64,000 bases of DNA from Actinomyces sp. AC-20-1. GTDB taxonomy: Bacteria; Actinomycetota; Actinomycetes; Actinomycetales; Actinomycetaceae. The notes under the pieces were generated by a model that did no database searches, had not been told where the DNA came from, and was given only the letters and a program-made list of their open reading frames with translations. Positions 8,525 through 17,276 of this stretch are shown piece by piece. The stretch lies in NCBI RefSeq assembly GCF_023369555.1, contig NZ_JACJVC010000002.1, positions 62,001 through 126,000 on the forward strand. Direction: 5' to 3'. Every line of letters starts with the position of its first letter. Position 1 is the stretch's first letter. Both the position numbers and the translations under genes were made by a program.

Positions 8525-9799
8525 TCAGGGGCGCGGGCGCTCCTGACCCTCAAGGCGCGTGAGCTCGGGGGCGGTGAGCGCGCGCACCTGCGCGTCGTCG
8601 GGGGAGACCTGCCGCGGGCTCGGCACCTCGCTGGCCAGCGAGTCGAGGCTGCGCGCGGTCACCAGCAGCCGCGACTCCAGGGAGGCGACCGTGCGGTTGT
8701 AGGAGGAGACCGAACGGGTCAGGCTCGCCCCCAGCGCGTCCAGGTGCCCGGCCACCGTCCCCAGCCGCTCGTAGAGCGTGCGCCCGAGCTCAAGCAGCTC
8801 CTGGGCGTCCTCGGTCACCGCCGTGCGCGCCCAGGCGCTCGCGCAGGTGCGCAGCAGTGCCAGGAGGGAGGCCGGGGAGGCCAGGGCCACACCCCTGCCC
8901 AGGGCGTGCTCCATGAGCGTGGGGTCCGCCTCCAGCGCCGCCGCCAGCACCGGCTCCGCGGGCACGAACAGGACGACGAGCTCGGGTGAGGCCCCTAGTG
9001 CCCGGTCGTATCCGCGGGACGCCAACGCGTCCACGTGCGAGCGCAGCGCCGCCGCGTGAGCCGCCAGCAGCCGGCGACGCTCAGCCTCGTCGGGCTCCCC
9101 GCCGTCGGGCCCGCCACCTTCTCCGCCCAGGCCCGCTGCCCGCAGGTAGGCGTCCATGGGCACCTTGGCGTCCAGCGCGAGAAAACCGTCCCCCGGAAGC
9201 CGGACGACGACATCGGGACGTGATCCGTCACCCTCCCTCGAGCCGGCCCCGGCCACCCCACCCGGGCCGCCGGAGCGGGAGGCCAGCACCGAGGCGACCG
9301 AGCGCTGCTCGAAGAAGTCCACGTGCGCCAGCATCCCCGAGGCCTCCAGCACGCGCGCCAGCTCCACCTCACCCCACAAGCCACGGCTCGAGCGCGAGCG
9401 CAGCGCACCCGTGAGCGCCGCCGTCGTGCGCCTCAGCTCCTCCTCCGCCCGGGCCCCCGCCCGCAGCTGCTCCGACAGTGTCGCGTGCTGGGCCGCCCGC
9501 TCGCGCTCCATCATCTCCACACGCGCGCCCACCTGCTCCAGCTGCGCGCGCACCGGCGCCAGCGCCCGCAGGACCGAGCCGTCACGCTCCGCCCGCTCCT
9601 CCGCCAGGACCGCCCGCTGCTCAAGCTCCTCCGCGCGCGCCCGCCACTGAGCCGCGTCCGTGCGGGCGCTCGCGGCCTCGTCGCGGCCCCCGGCGCGCGC
9701 CGTCGCCGCCCGGGCCACCGCCAACGCGTAGCCGAGCGCCGCCCCCACACCGAGACCGATGAGCAGGACCAGGAGGACAAGAGGGGAGGAGAAGGTCAT
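8525..9799 (-). CDS. rmuC: DNA recombination protein RmuC
   Basis: RmuC-family protein, proposed to limit sequence inversions at short inverted repeats. It begins with one membrane segment (VLLVLLIGLGVGAALGYALAV), continues with an Ala/Glu/Arg-rich coiled coil (about residues 30-130) and then the PD-(D/E)XK-like RmuC domain (SRGLWGEVELARVLEASGM, RPDVVVRLPGDGFLALDAKVPMD, LVVLFVPAEPVLAAAL, SPASLLALLRT). The EVELARVLE and DAKVPMD segments are the usual signature. Length of 424 residues is normal. It faces away from ychF; 178 bp separate it from xseA on the same strand. Confidence 0.9.
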   Translation of the reverse strand: MTFSSPLVLLVLLIGLGVGAALGYALAVARAATARAGGRDEAASARTDAAQWRARAEELEQRAVLAEERAERDGSVLRALAPVRAQLEQVGARVEMMERERAAQHATLSEQLRAGARAEEELRRTTAALTGALRSRSSRGLWGEVELARVLEASGMLAHVDFFEQRSVASVLASRSGGPGGVAGAGSREGDGSRPDVVVRLPGDGFLALDAKVPMDAYLRAAGLGGEGGGPDGGEPDEAERRRLLAAHAAALRSHVDALASRGYDRALGASPELVVLFVPAEPVLAAALEADPTLMEHALGRGVALASPASLLALLRTCASAWARTAVTEDAQELLELGRTLYERLGTVAGHLDALGASLTRSVSSYNRTVASLESRLLVTARSLDSLASEVPSPRQVSPDDAQVRALTAPELTRLEGQERPRP

Positions 9800-9873
9800 G
9801 GAACGAGGATGTGTCAGGGATGTGACACGAATCCGGGCCCGAGCGCGGGACCCGGGCTGCGCCGTCGGACCCT

Positions 9874-9888
9874 TAGACTCCGGGCGTG
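9874..9888 (+). promoter_or_regulatory. Leaderless-type promoter of ychF
   Basis: TAGACT at 9874-9879 is followed by exactly 6 nt and then GTG 9886. A start point 6-7 nt after the -10 element would place the 5' end on the start codon itself; no Shine-Dalgarno is present. It is one of about twenty such arrangements in the window. Confidence 0.55.
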
Positions 9889-10965
9889 GCCCTCACTATC
9901 GGAATCGTCGGACTGCCCAACGTCGGCAAGTCCACCTTGTTCAACGCCCTCACCCGCGCGACCGTGCTCGCGGCGAACTACCCCTTCGCCACCATCGAGC
10001 CCAACGTCGGCGTCGTCCCGCTGCCCGATCCGCGCCTGGGTGTGCTCGCCGAGATCTTCGGCTCCGAGCGCATCCTGCCCGCCACCGTCTCCTTCGTCGA
10101 CATCGCCGGCATCGTGCGCGGCGCGAGCGAGGGCGAGGGCCTGGGCAACCAGTTCCTCGCCAACATCCGCGAGGCCGACGCCATCTGCATGGTCACCCGC
10201 GCCTTCGACGACCCCGACGTCGTCCACGTCGACGGCAAGGTCGAGCCCGCCAGCGACATCGAGACCATCGTCACTGAGCTCGTCCTCGCCGACATCCAGA
10301 CCCTCGAGAAGGCCCTGCCCCGCCTGGAGAAGGAGGTGCGGGGCAGGAAGACCGACCCGACCGTCCTCGAGACCGCCAAGGCCGCCCTCGCGGTCCTCGA
10401 GGAGGGCAGGCTCCTGTCCTCGGCCGCCGCCGGGCTCGACGCCGACGTGCTGCGCTCCTTCCAGCTCATGACCACCAAGCCCTTCATCTACGTCTTCAAC
10501 ATGGACGACGACGGCCTGCGCGACGAGGCCAGGCAGGCCGAGCTGCGCGCGCTGGTGGCACCGGCCGAGGCGATCTTCCTCGACGCCCAGTTCGAGTCCG
10601 AGCTCGTCGAGCTCGAGCCGGAGGAGGCCGCCGAGATGCTGCACGAGAACGGGCAGGACGAGGCCGGGCTCGACAAGCTCGCCCGCGTCGGCTTCGACAC
10701 GCTGGGCCTGCAGACCTACCTCACCGCCGGCCCCAAGGAGTCGCGCGCCTGGACGATCCGCAAGGGCTGGACCGCCCCGCAGGCCGCCGGCGTCATCCAC
10801 AGCGACTTCGAGCGCGGCTTCATCAAGGCCGAGGTCATCTCCTTCGAGGACCTCGTCGAGCAGGGCTCGGTGGCCGAGGCCCGCGCCCACGGCAAGATGC
10901 GCATGGAGGGCAAGGACTACGTCATGCGCGACGGGGACGTGGTCGAGTTCCGGTTCAATGTGTGA
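9886..10965 (+). CDS. ychF: Redox-regulated ATPase / ribosome-associated GTPase-family protein YchF
   Basis: Obg-like P-loop ATPase that binds ribosomes and affects translation and stress responses. The G1 motif GLPNVGKST is at residues 8-16, G3 is DIAGIVRGASEGEGLGNQFL, and the NKxD-type specificity motif is replaced by NMDDD, consistent with ATP rather than GTP preference. A central helical insert (residues 130-200) and a C-terminal TGS domain ending DGDVVEFRFNV complete the 359 residues, the normal family length. The GTG start is supported by conserved ALTIGIVGLPN immediately after it. Confidence 0.95.
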   Translation: MALTIGIVGLPNVGKSTLFNALTRATVLAANYPFATIEPNVGVVPLPDPRLGVLAEIFGSERILPATVSFVDIAGIVRGASEGEGLGNQFLANIREADAICMVTRAFDDPDVVHVDGKVEPASDIETIVTELVLADIQTLEKALPRLEKEVRGRKTDPTVLETAKAALAVLEEGRLLSSAAAGLDADVLRSFQLMTTKPFIYVFNMDDDGLRDEARQAELRALVAPAEAIFLDAQFESELVELEPEEAAEMLHENGQDEAGLDKLARVGFDTLGLQTYLTAGPKESRAWTIRKGWTAPQAAGVIHSDFERGFIKAEVISFEDLVEQGSVAEARAHGKMRMEGKDYVMRDGDVVEFRFNV

Positions 10966-11001
10966 GGCCGGTTCGAGACGCACGCCCGATGGCGAGATGG
11001 C

Positions 11002-11457
11002 GTGAGTGTGTCCGAGCAGCGGCACGGCGATGACCTCGAGCGTCTGGTCGCTGAGTGCCGGACCCTGATCGAGTCCCGGTTCCCCGGTGGTGCGGAGGAG
11101 GGGGCGGCGGCGGTCCTGCTGGATGACGGCAGCGTCCTGATGGGTACCAGCCCGCACTTCGTCAATCCGGCGACGGCGCTGTGCCACGAGGCCGAGCCCT
11201 ACTGCGCCGCCTACCGGCTGGGACGGGGTGTGACCGCCTCCGTGTGCCTGCACCGTGAGGCGGCGGGGCGGTACCTGGTTCTCAGCCCCTGTGGTGTGTG
11301 CCGTGAGCGCTTGGCGATGTGGGGTCCCGATGTTCTCGTGGCGGTCGCAGACAGCGATGACCCGACCGTCGTTGAGTGGGTGACCTTGAAGGATGTGCTG
11401 CCGCACTACTGGCTCACGGCGTTCGAGTCTGAGGGGGAGTCCTCGTGGAACTGCTGA
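11002..11457 (+). CDS. Cytidine deaminase-like zinc enzyme
   Basis: Small (151 residues) deaminase-fold protein of the cytidine/blasticidin deaminase group, which hydrolyses the amino group of a pyrimidine nucleoside or related base. Zinc and catalytic motifs are visible: LCHEAEPYCAA carries the H-x-E proton shuttle and SPCGVCRERL the two metal Cys residues. GTG 11002 and GTG 11008 are alternative starts. It follows ychF by 36 bp and could be co-transcribed. The C-terminal tail (LPHYWLTAFE) is typical of stand-alone Gram-positive homologues. True substrate is uncertain. Confidence 0.75.
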   Translation: MSVSEQRHGDDLERLVAECRTLIESRFPGGAEEGAAAVLLDDGSVLMGTSPHFVNPATALCHEAEPYCAAYRLGRGVTASVCLHREAAGRYLVLSPCGVCRERLAMWGPDVLVAVADSDDPTVVEWVTLKDVLPHYWLTAFESEGESSWNC

Positions 11458-11783
11458 CGCGATGCGCTGGAGACGCAGGGTGGTCGCTGTCGTCAGTGGG
11501 CTGGACCTCGGCCCGGAGGACGTCATCCGGGTGGCCGCCGGCGCAGCATGACTGGTCCCACTCCTCGCCCTGGCGGGATCACAGGTCTTCCCTCCTGATG
11601 AGAACCTCAGCCCGAGCCAGCGGTACATGTCGAACGGGTTCACGCACGGGACAGCCAGTACTTGGCCCGCGTCCGGGATCTTGATCCTGTGCTTCGAGGC
11701 CGGTTCTTGTGCGTTGTCTACCGCCTGGAGGCATGACCCAGCCGTTGTGCTAGTGGTGTTCCTGATGTGTCGAGAAAAGCCCA
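11458..11783. other. Lower-GC intergenic stretch without a recognisable gene
   Basis: No frame in this stretch gives a protein I recognise, and codon third positions are not G/C-biased as in neighbouring genes. It could hold decayed coding sequence, such as the remains of a mobile insertion next to the XRE gene, but I cannot assign a family. It ends at the inverted repeat that precedes the XRE gene. Confidence 0.4.
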
Positions 11784-11828
11784 CCGCGTTGAGTACTCGG
11801 TGAGCGCTCAACGCGGTATATTGACAGC
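11784..11828 (+). promoter_or_regulatory. Inverted repeat plus leaderless promoter of the XRE gene
   Basis: CCGCGTTGAG (11784-11793) and CTCAACGCGG (11807-11816) form a perfect 10-bp inverted repeat with a 13-nt spacer that itself carries AGCGCT. The right arm abuts a strong -10, TATATT at 11817-11822, only 6 nt before ATG 11829, so the transcript should start at or near the AUG. The geometry suggests autoregulation by the encoded helix-turn-helix protein (inference). Confidence 0.6.
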
Positions 11829-12569
11829 ATGAGTACGGGTGCTGAAAAGAGGCGTGAAGCAGGTTTGACGCAGCAGGAGGCGGCCACCAGGGCTGGTGTG
11901 AGTGTTGCTACCTGGCGTCGTTGGGAGATGGATCCCCAGGCTGTCAGTGAGGCGACGTGCAAGGCCTGTGAGGCTGTCTTCGAGGAACGTCGAGTGGACA
12001 GCGCCTGGGCGTCTGAAGCGCGTGACTATGTCGCGGCATGGGAGGACTCCCCGCGTCTCACGCCGCGCCAGGCGTGCGCCATATCGCTCTCGCTGGAGGT
12101 GTGGGCTGACGTGGATCTTCGTGACTGGATTGACAATCCAGCTGATCCCTTGCACCTTGTGGAGCCGTTCAACCAGTTTGACCCGCGCGTCATGATCCGG
12201 GTGGGTGAGAACCGGGCCTGGGCCGAGTGTGTGGCTGAACGCTGCATGGCGATCGCGACTGAGATCAGGGCAGGGGTTCTTCCTTTTGACCGGCCGGGGC
12301 CGTTCATTGATGAGGTCCTCATGGGCGTGGGCTTGGAGCGCGCCAAGATCTATCTCGTTGATCAGCCTGACATGTTCGAGGAGGTCCCTGAGCGCGTCGG
12401 TGTCGAGTCGGGAGATGAGTGGCTCGTCGGTGATGAGGACTGGGATGCTGTGAGTGACGGCTTCGATGACGAGTGCAGGTGGGACATGTGGGAAGTTCCG
12501 CTGTACCGGCGTCATCCGCTGCTCCCTGTGTTGTTGAGGGAGAACCCTCCGATCACGTGGTGCGACTAG
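11829..12569 (+). CDS. XRE-type helix-turn-helix protein with unknown C-terminal domain
   Basis: A 246-residue protein whose N-terminus (residues 6-60) is an XRE/Cro helix-turn-helix: KRREAGLTQQEAATRAGVSV then ATWRRWE. The remaining 180 residues are acidic and Trp-rich (YVAAWEDSP, RDWIDNPADPLHL, RVGENRAWAECVAERC) and match no family I know. G+C content and codon choice are visibly lower than in the surrounding genes (many A/T third positions), suggesting recent acquisition. It has no recognisable toxin partner beside it. The inverted repeat immediately upstream suggests that it controls itself. Confidence 0.7.
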   Translation: MSTGAEKRREAGLTQQEAATRAGVSVATWRRWEMDPQAVSEATCKACEAVFEERRVDSAWASEARDYVAAWEDSPRLTPRQACAISLSLEVWADVDLRDWIDNPADPLHLVEPFNQFDPRVMIRVGENRAWAECVAERCMAIATEIRAGVLPFDRPGPFIDEVLMGVGLERAKIYLVDQPDMFEEVPERVGVESGDEWLVGDEDWDAVSDGFDDECRWDMWEVPLYRRHPLLPVLLRENPPITWCD

Positions 12570-12604
12570 CGGGAGGGGGTCCGTGTTGGAGCTGGATTCT
12601 TGTG

Positions 12605-12715
12605 TGTCACGGATCCCTGGTCAGAGATTCTTGTGCGCCAGCGGATCCGCGAAATTCCGCGGTTCATGTTGCACTCGTGAGTGCTTGGGCGCCCTCTGAC
12701 TAGGGATGAGTGACA
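12605..12715. repeat. Palindromic repeat family A, copy 1 (111 bp)
   Basis: Left end TGTCACGGATCCCTGGTCAGAG and the complement of the right end TGTCACTCATCCCTAGTCAGAG agree at 19 of 22 positions. The centre contains GCGGATCCGCGAAATTCCGCGG. It begins 35 bp after the XRE stop codon. Copies 2 (20072-20183) and 3 (33541-33651) share ends, length and CCGCGG core. No target-site duplication is evident. Confidence 0.8.
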
Positions 12716-13207
12716 GGCTCCCGGTCGTACGCGAGCTCCTGCTGCTCGGCAGGGGATGTTTGCGCGACTCGTAGCCGATGCGCAGATAGCAGTCTCTTGA
12801 TTGAGTGAAGTAGGTGCGTACCACTGGCGACAGTGGGAGGGGCGGTCGCCACCCTCCGGCGTCTCTGAGCGTGAGGGAGTCCGAGCGTCCAGCCCCGTCG
12901 CAGACTGCTTACTGGAACGCCTACTGGAAAAAAGACGCGGTGCGGGGCGCGTGCTCCGGGTCTCGAAGGCTCCGCTCCAGTTCCAAGGGAGAGGGGGACC
13001 TGCTGGTGTCGACCGACGCCCTGCAGCGGCTCGTGGGACGCATGCTCATCTCCCTCGAGGAGTCCGTGCGTGCCGCGCCGAGGTGACAGCGGGCCGACGG
13101 CGGTGGGGGACCCCGGCCTCAAGCCCGAATTCGTGTCGGACCCCCGGGTAGCCTGGTCTTGCTGCCCTCCCCGGCACCCCGTGACCCGTTCGACCCAGGA
13201 GAACGCG
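12716..13207. other. Intergenic region upstream of the L,D-transpeptidase gene
   Basis: A stretch of about 490 bp with no confident gene. A frame at 12814-13086 (90 residues) is open but lacks recognisable homology and codon bias. TAGCCT near 13148 could be the -10 of the L,D-transpeptidase promoter, with a leader of about 45 nt. Confidence 0.4.
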
Positions 13208-14413
13208 ATGACCCGCCCCCGCCACGGCCTCGTGGCCATAGTCGCCACCGCGCTGCTCGCCCTGACCCTGACGTCGGTCTCCCCAGCTGCCGCCGACGGC
13301 GTCGCCTCCGACGCGTCCTCCCAGAAACAGGGCACCTACGCGACGCCGGCCACCGAGCCCGCCGTCCCGGACGCCACAGGCTCAGACCCCGCCGCCCCGC
13401 CGTCGGACGAGGCCACCCCGGACCCCCAGCCCTCAACCCCGGCTCCCGACCCTTCGCCGGCCCCGGAACCGCCCGCCCCCTCCCCTCAGCCCACCACCGG
13501 CTCCTGGGCCCGGGACTCCGCGGGCTGGAGGTACGTCCTCAGCGACGGCACCGCAGTCGCCCACCAGGTCAAGGAGATCGGTGGCGTCGTCTACGCCTTC
13601 GACGCCACCGGGCACATCGCCCGAGGCTGGTACCGCGGCCCCCAGGGCCGCTGGTACCTGTCCTCCGACCACGGTGTGCGCACCGGCTGGCAGCGCGACG
13701 GCGCCACCTGGTACTACCTCGGCTCAAGCGGCGCGATGGCGACGAAGTGGCTGCTCGACGGTGGCACCTGGTACTTCATGCGGGACTCGGGCGCCATGGC
13801 CACCGGCTGGGTGCGGGACGGCTCCCACTGGTACCACCTGTCCAGCAGCGGTGCCATGACAACAGGGTGGCTCCACAGCGGCGACTGGTACTACCTCGAC
13901 CCGTCGAGCGGCGGCGCGATGGCTACCGGGTGGCGGAGCATCGGTGGACGCTGGAGCTACTTCGACGCCTGGGACGGGTTCTGGGTCACCAACCGGGCCG
14001 GCTTCGACGCCGACTGGGCCTACGCGAGGACCCTCTACAGCCCGACCAACTACCTCATCGTCGTCGACACCAGCGCCCCGCACTGCATGTCCTTCTACTG
14101 GCGCGACGGCGCCTGGCAGCCCCACCACGACTGGCCCTGCTCCGTCGGAGCCGGCTCGACCCCCACGGTCCGCGGCACCTTCTCCATCGGCTCTCGCGGC
14201 CGCTCCTTCGGCTCCGGCTACACCGCCTACTGGTGGACCCAGTTCCACCACGACTACCTCTTCCACTCGATCCTGTACCACCAGGGCACCTATACCGTCC
14301 AGGACGGGACCCTCGGCGGGCACGTCTCCCACGGCTGCGTGCGCATGCGGTTCCAGGACGCCAAGTGGATCCACGACAACGTCCCGTCGGGCACCCGCGT
14401 CGTCATCTACTGA
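13208..14413 (+). CDS. Secreted L,D-transpeptidase with cell-wall-binding repeats
   Basis: Extracellular YkuD-type enzyme expected to cross-link or modify peptidoglycan. Order: signal peptide (residues 1-31, hydrophobic core LVAIVATALLALTLT), Pro/Ala/Thr/Ser-rich linker to about residue 98, then six or seven aromatic-Gly repeats of the choline-binding/CW-binding type (units such as TGWVRDGSHWYHLSSSGAM), then the catalytic domain from about residue 275. The catalytic signature HVSHGCVRM is intact with His375 and Cys377. Start ATG 13208 follows AGGAGA; a longer open frame to 13070 has no signal peptide. Repeats of this type tether proteins to wall polymers in other Gram-positives; their ligand here is unknown. 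Confidence 0.88.
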   Translation: MTRPRHGLVAIVATALLALTLTSVSPAAADGVASDASSQKQGTYATPATEPAVPDATGSDPAAPPSDEATPDPQPSTPAPDPSPAPEPPAPSPQPTTGSWARDSAGWRYVLSDGTAVAHQVKEIGGVVYAFDATGHIARGWYRGPQGRWYLSSDHGVRTGWQRDGATWYYLGSSGAMATKWLLDGGTWYFMRDSGAMATGWVRDGSHWYHLSSSGAMTTGWLHSGDWYYLDPSSGGAMATGWRSIGGRWSYFDAWDGFWVTNRAGFDADWAYARTLYSPTNYLIVVDTSAPHCMSFYWRDGAWQPHHDWPCSVGAGSTPTVRGTFSIGSRGRSFGSGYTAYWWTQFHHDYLFHSILYHQGTYTVQDGTLGGHVSHGCVRMRFQDAKWIHDNVPSGTRVVIY

Positions 14414-14495
14414 ACCGCCTGCACCGCCTACGCGGCAACCGCCGGCTGCGCACCGACCGGTGGTGAACAACAGCGCCCGCCACGCCCACCCGGGC

Positions 14496-15017
14496 TCACA
14501 CGCTGAGCACGCCCCTCCACCCGCGGGAGGCGTAGTACGAGTCCGCCCCGTTGTGGTACACGAACACCCGCCCGTAGCGGCGGTCACCGAAGAGGGCACC
14601 GCCCAACGCGCGCAGATGCGGGGGAGTGGCGAGCCACGTCGAGGTCCTCAGGTCGAACTCGCCCAGGCCCTGCAAGTGGTGGTACTCCTCCTCGCTCATG
14701 AGCCGTACCCCGGCGGCCGTGGCCTCGCCAGCGGCGCTGCCCCGAGGTGAGTTTCGCTTTCTCCCGAGCAAAGCCTCCTCGTCGAGACACAGGCTCCGCC
14801 TGCCCGCAGGAGACTCCACCGAACAGTCATAGAAGGTGACGGCGCCGGTCTGGTTGTCGATGCCGACGACGTCGGGCTCGCCGCCGGTGCTCTCCAGGAG
14901 CTCCAGGACACTCAGAGTCTCGGGGCGCTCCGCCAGACGCGCCGCCACCTGCTCCCACCGTACTCCGGCATGGCGGTGCGGGTGGGAGACGAAACGAGCG
15001 TGGAGGACGTCGAGCAT
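14496..15017 (-). CDS. DUF4256 family protein
   Basis: A 173-residue cytoplasmic protein of unknown function, closely following the DUF4256 pattern: an LxARF-x-HxHRHxGVxW opening, GGEPDVVGIDNQTGAVTFYD, SPAGRRSLC, LMSEEEYHHLQGLGEFD, TSTWLATP and the ending GGALFGDRRYGRVFVYHNGA. Conservation runs from residue 1 to the end, so the start is secure; AGGAGGGG precedes it. No enzymatic activity is established for the family as far as I know. It is transcribed toward the L,D-transpeptidase gene but does not appear functionally tied to it. Confidence 0.85.
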   Translation of the reverse strand: MLDVLHARFVSHPHRHAGVRWEQVAARLAERPETLSVLELLESTGGEPDVVGIDNQTGAVTFYDCSVESPAGRRSLCLDEEALLGRKRNSPRGSAAGEATAAGVRLMSEEEYHHLQGLGEFDLRTSTWLATPPHLRALGGALFGDRRYGRVFVYHNGADSYYASRGWRGVLSV

Positions 15018-15289
15018 GTCCCCTCCTGTTCATGGCGGGTGGCTGGTGGGAGCGTCGTCCCCGGCCTAGAGGCTAGTGACCTTCAGGTCGCAACGCTCAT
15101 CCCTGTCCTCATGTGCCGCCCGCCGGCGGATATGACGATCGCCACGCGCCGAGGGGCGTGCGGGACCCATGCGATACCCTCGGGCCCGTCAGAGCCCGGC
15201 TCGCCCCTTGTTCACATGGCGATCGGACGGCGGCCGAGAGCAGGACGCCTCACGCCAGTCCCCGGGCTGAACGCCGTCGAGAGGCATGC

Positions 15290-17128
15290 ATGACCGAGGC
15301 CCACAGCCCGGACCAGACCACCCACCCCACCACCCTCGCAGGCCAGGAGCCACGGCCAGAGCCGTCCGCGTCGGGCGCTGAGGCTCCCGACGCCACCCCG
15401 AGCGCCGCGAGCGAGCTCGCCGACCTCCTTGTCGCCACCGCTACTGGCACCGCAGCCACCGAGCAGCCCGAGCCTCCCGCCGCAGCCGACGAGGAGGACA
15501 CCCCCGCCCGCATCGACTGGGCCGTCGCCGCTCCCGCAGGACTCATCGCGCTCGCCGTCGTCGCCTGGGGCCTGGCCTCACCCGGCACCTTCGCGCACCT
15601 GGCCTCCACCGCCCTGACCGGCCTGCTGGACAACTTCGGCTGGGCCTTCATCCTCTTCGGCACCGTCTTCGTCGCCTTCATCGTCTTCGTCGCCTTCTCC
15701 AAGTTCGGCACCATCAGGCTCGGCGCCTCCGACGAGGCACCCGAGTTCCGCACCTCCTCGTGGATCGCCATGATGTTCGCCGCCGGCATGGGCATCGGCC
15801 TCATGTTCTACGGGGCCACCGAGCCGCTGACCTACTACCGCGACGGCGTGCCCGGGCACAGCCCCCGCGAGGTCGGCACCGCCATGGCCCAGTCCATGTT
15901 CCACTGGACCCTGCACCCGTGGGCCATCTACGCCGTCGTGGGGCTGGCCATCGCCTACTCCACCTTCAGGGTCGGACGCAGCCAGCTCCTCTCCCAGGCC
16001 TTCGTGCCCCTCATCGGCGAGCGCCTCGCCCAGGGCTGGCTCGGCAAGGCCATCGACGTCTCCTCTATCGTCGCCACCGTCTTCGGCACCGCCTGCTCAC
16101 TCGGCGTCGGCGCCATCCAGATCCGGGCGGGCCTGCAGGCCTCCGGGCTCGTCCGCGACCCCAGCTCCCAGGTGGTCCTGGGCATCGTCCTCGTCCTGAC
16201 CCTGTGCTTCCTGCTGTCCGCGATCAGCGGCGTGGGCAAGGGCATCCAGTACCTGTCCAACGCGAACATGATCCTGGCTGCCCTGCTGGCGGTCTTCGTG
16301 TTCGTCCTCGGCCCGACCGTCTCCATCCTCAACCTCATCCCGAGCTCGATCGGCACCTACCTGTCCCAGTTCTTCGAGATGGCCGGGCGCACCGCCGAGT
16401 CCGCCGACGCCACCGCCGGCGACTGGCTGGGCGGCTGGACCATCTTCTACTGGGCCTGGTGGACCTCCTGGAGCCCCTTCGTCGGCATGTTCCTCGCCCG
16501 CATCTCGCGCGGACGCACCATCCGTGAGTTCTGCGTGACCATCCTCTTCGTGCCCGCGGGCGTCAGCGTCGTGTGGTTCGCGATCTTCGGCGGCACGGCC
16601 ATCACCCTGGAGCGCGCGAGCCAGTCGATCTGGGGCGACGGCTCCGCCGAGGCCCAGCTGTTCAACCTCCTGCACACCCTGCCGGGAGGTGCGGCCGCGG
16701 GCGTCGTCGCCATGATCCTGCTGGCGACCTTCTTCATCACCTCCGCGGACTCCGCCTCCACCGTCATGGGCTCCATGAGCCAGGGCGGGAGCCCCGACGC
16801 CAGCCCCTGGGTGTCCGCTGCCTGGGGCGTGGCGACGGCCGCCATCGGCCTGACGCTGCTGCTGTCCGGCTCCGACGGCGCGCTCGGCAACCTCCAGGAC
16901 GTCACGATCATCGCGGCGAGCCCCTTCCTGCTTGTCCTCATCGGACTCATGCTCTCCCTCGTCAAGGGGCTGCGCGAGGACGTCATCTACCTGGAGTACC
17001 GGGAGAACCAGCGCTTCCAGCAGCGCATGGCGCGTGAGCGGCGCCTGCACCGCGAGGCGCGTGAGCGCCGCGCCCGGCGCGCGCAGCTGCGGCACCCGGG
17101 ACGGGCCCTGCGCCCCGAGAGGCGCTGA
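15290..17128 (+). CDS. BCCT-family glycine betaine/choline/carnitine transporter
   Basis: Twelve-TM secondary transporter (612 residues) that imports compatible solutes such as glycine betaine. Diagnostic segments are [26 protein letters not shown], and the Trp-rich binding region [29 protein letters not shown]. The first 75 residues form an unusual acidic Ala/Pro/Glu-rich tail, and the last 45 are Arg-rich ([19 protein letters not shown]), resembling the osmosensing tails of BetP-type carriers (inference). Start ATG 15290 is at the edge of conserved composition. The stop is followed after 3 bp by an inverted-repeat element. Confidence 0.92.
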   Translation: MTEAHSPDQTTHPTTLAGQEPRPEPSASGAEAPDATPSAASELADLLVATATGTAATEQPEPPAAADEEDTPARIDWAVAAPAGLIALAVVAWGLASPGTFAHLASTALTGLLDNFGWAFILFGTVFVAFIVFVAFSKFGTIRLGASDEAPEFRTSSWIAMMFAAGMGIGLMFYGATEPLTYYRDGVPGHSPREVGTAMAQSMFHWTLHPWAIYAVVGLAIAYSTFRVGRSQLLSQAFVPLIGERLAQGWLGKAIDVSSIVATVFGTACSLGVGAIQIRAGLQASGLVRDPSSQVVLGIVLVLTLCFLLSAISGVGKGIQYLSNANMILAALLAVFVFVLGPTVSILNLIPSSIGTYLSQFFEMAGRTAESADATAGDWLGGWTIFYWAWWTSWSPFVGMFLARISRGRTIREFCVTILFVPAGVSVVWFAIFGGTAITLERASQSIWGDGSAEAQLFNLLHTLPGGAAAGVVAMILLATFFITSADSASTVMGSMSQGGSPDASPWVSAAWGVATAAIGLTLLLSGSDGALGNLQDVTIIAASPFLLVLIGLMLSLVKGLREDVIYLEYRENQRFQQRMARERRLHREARERRARRAQLRHPGRALRPERR

Positions 17129-17131
17129 GCC

Positions 17132-17263
17132 TGTCACGATCCAGGCCATTGCCGCAGGGGCACCAGTCCGGCCCTGGGGCAGGACCGCGTCATCTCAATG
17201 AGAAGTGGCTCGCTGTGCGGCGCCGCGGCCGCCGGTCGGGGAGGAATGGCCTGGATCGTGACA
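17132..17263. repeat. Inverted-repeat element with 19-bp perfect ends (family A relative)
   Basis: TGTCACGATCCAGGCCATT at 17132-17150 is repeated exactly in inverted orientation at 17245-17263. The 132-bp unit fills the space between the convergent BCCT (stop 17128) and MFS (stop 17277) genes. The ends share TGTCACG-ATCC with the 111-bp family, and the interior holds a GCCGCGGC core. It could serve as a two-way terminator or be a non-autonomous mobile element. Confidence 0.75.
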
Positions 17264-17276
17264 CCAGCCGGTGCGC

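Noticed and set aside
11458-11783. Minus-strand reading containing FDMYRWLGLRFSSG, which looked like a protein fragment
   Set aside because: No family could be named and the frame lacks codon bias; I left it as an unexplained region.
12814-13086. 90-codon frame in the gap before the L,D-transpeptidase
   Set aside because: No recognisable homology, no ribosome-binding site and no codon bias; kept as an intergenic note only.
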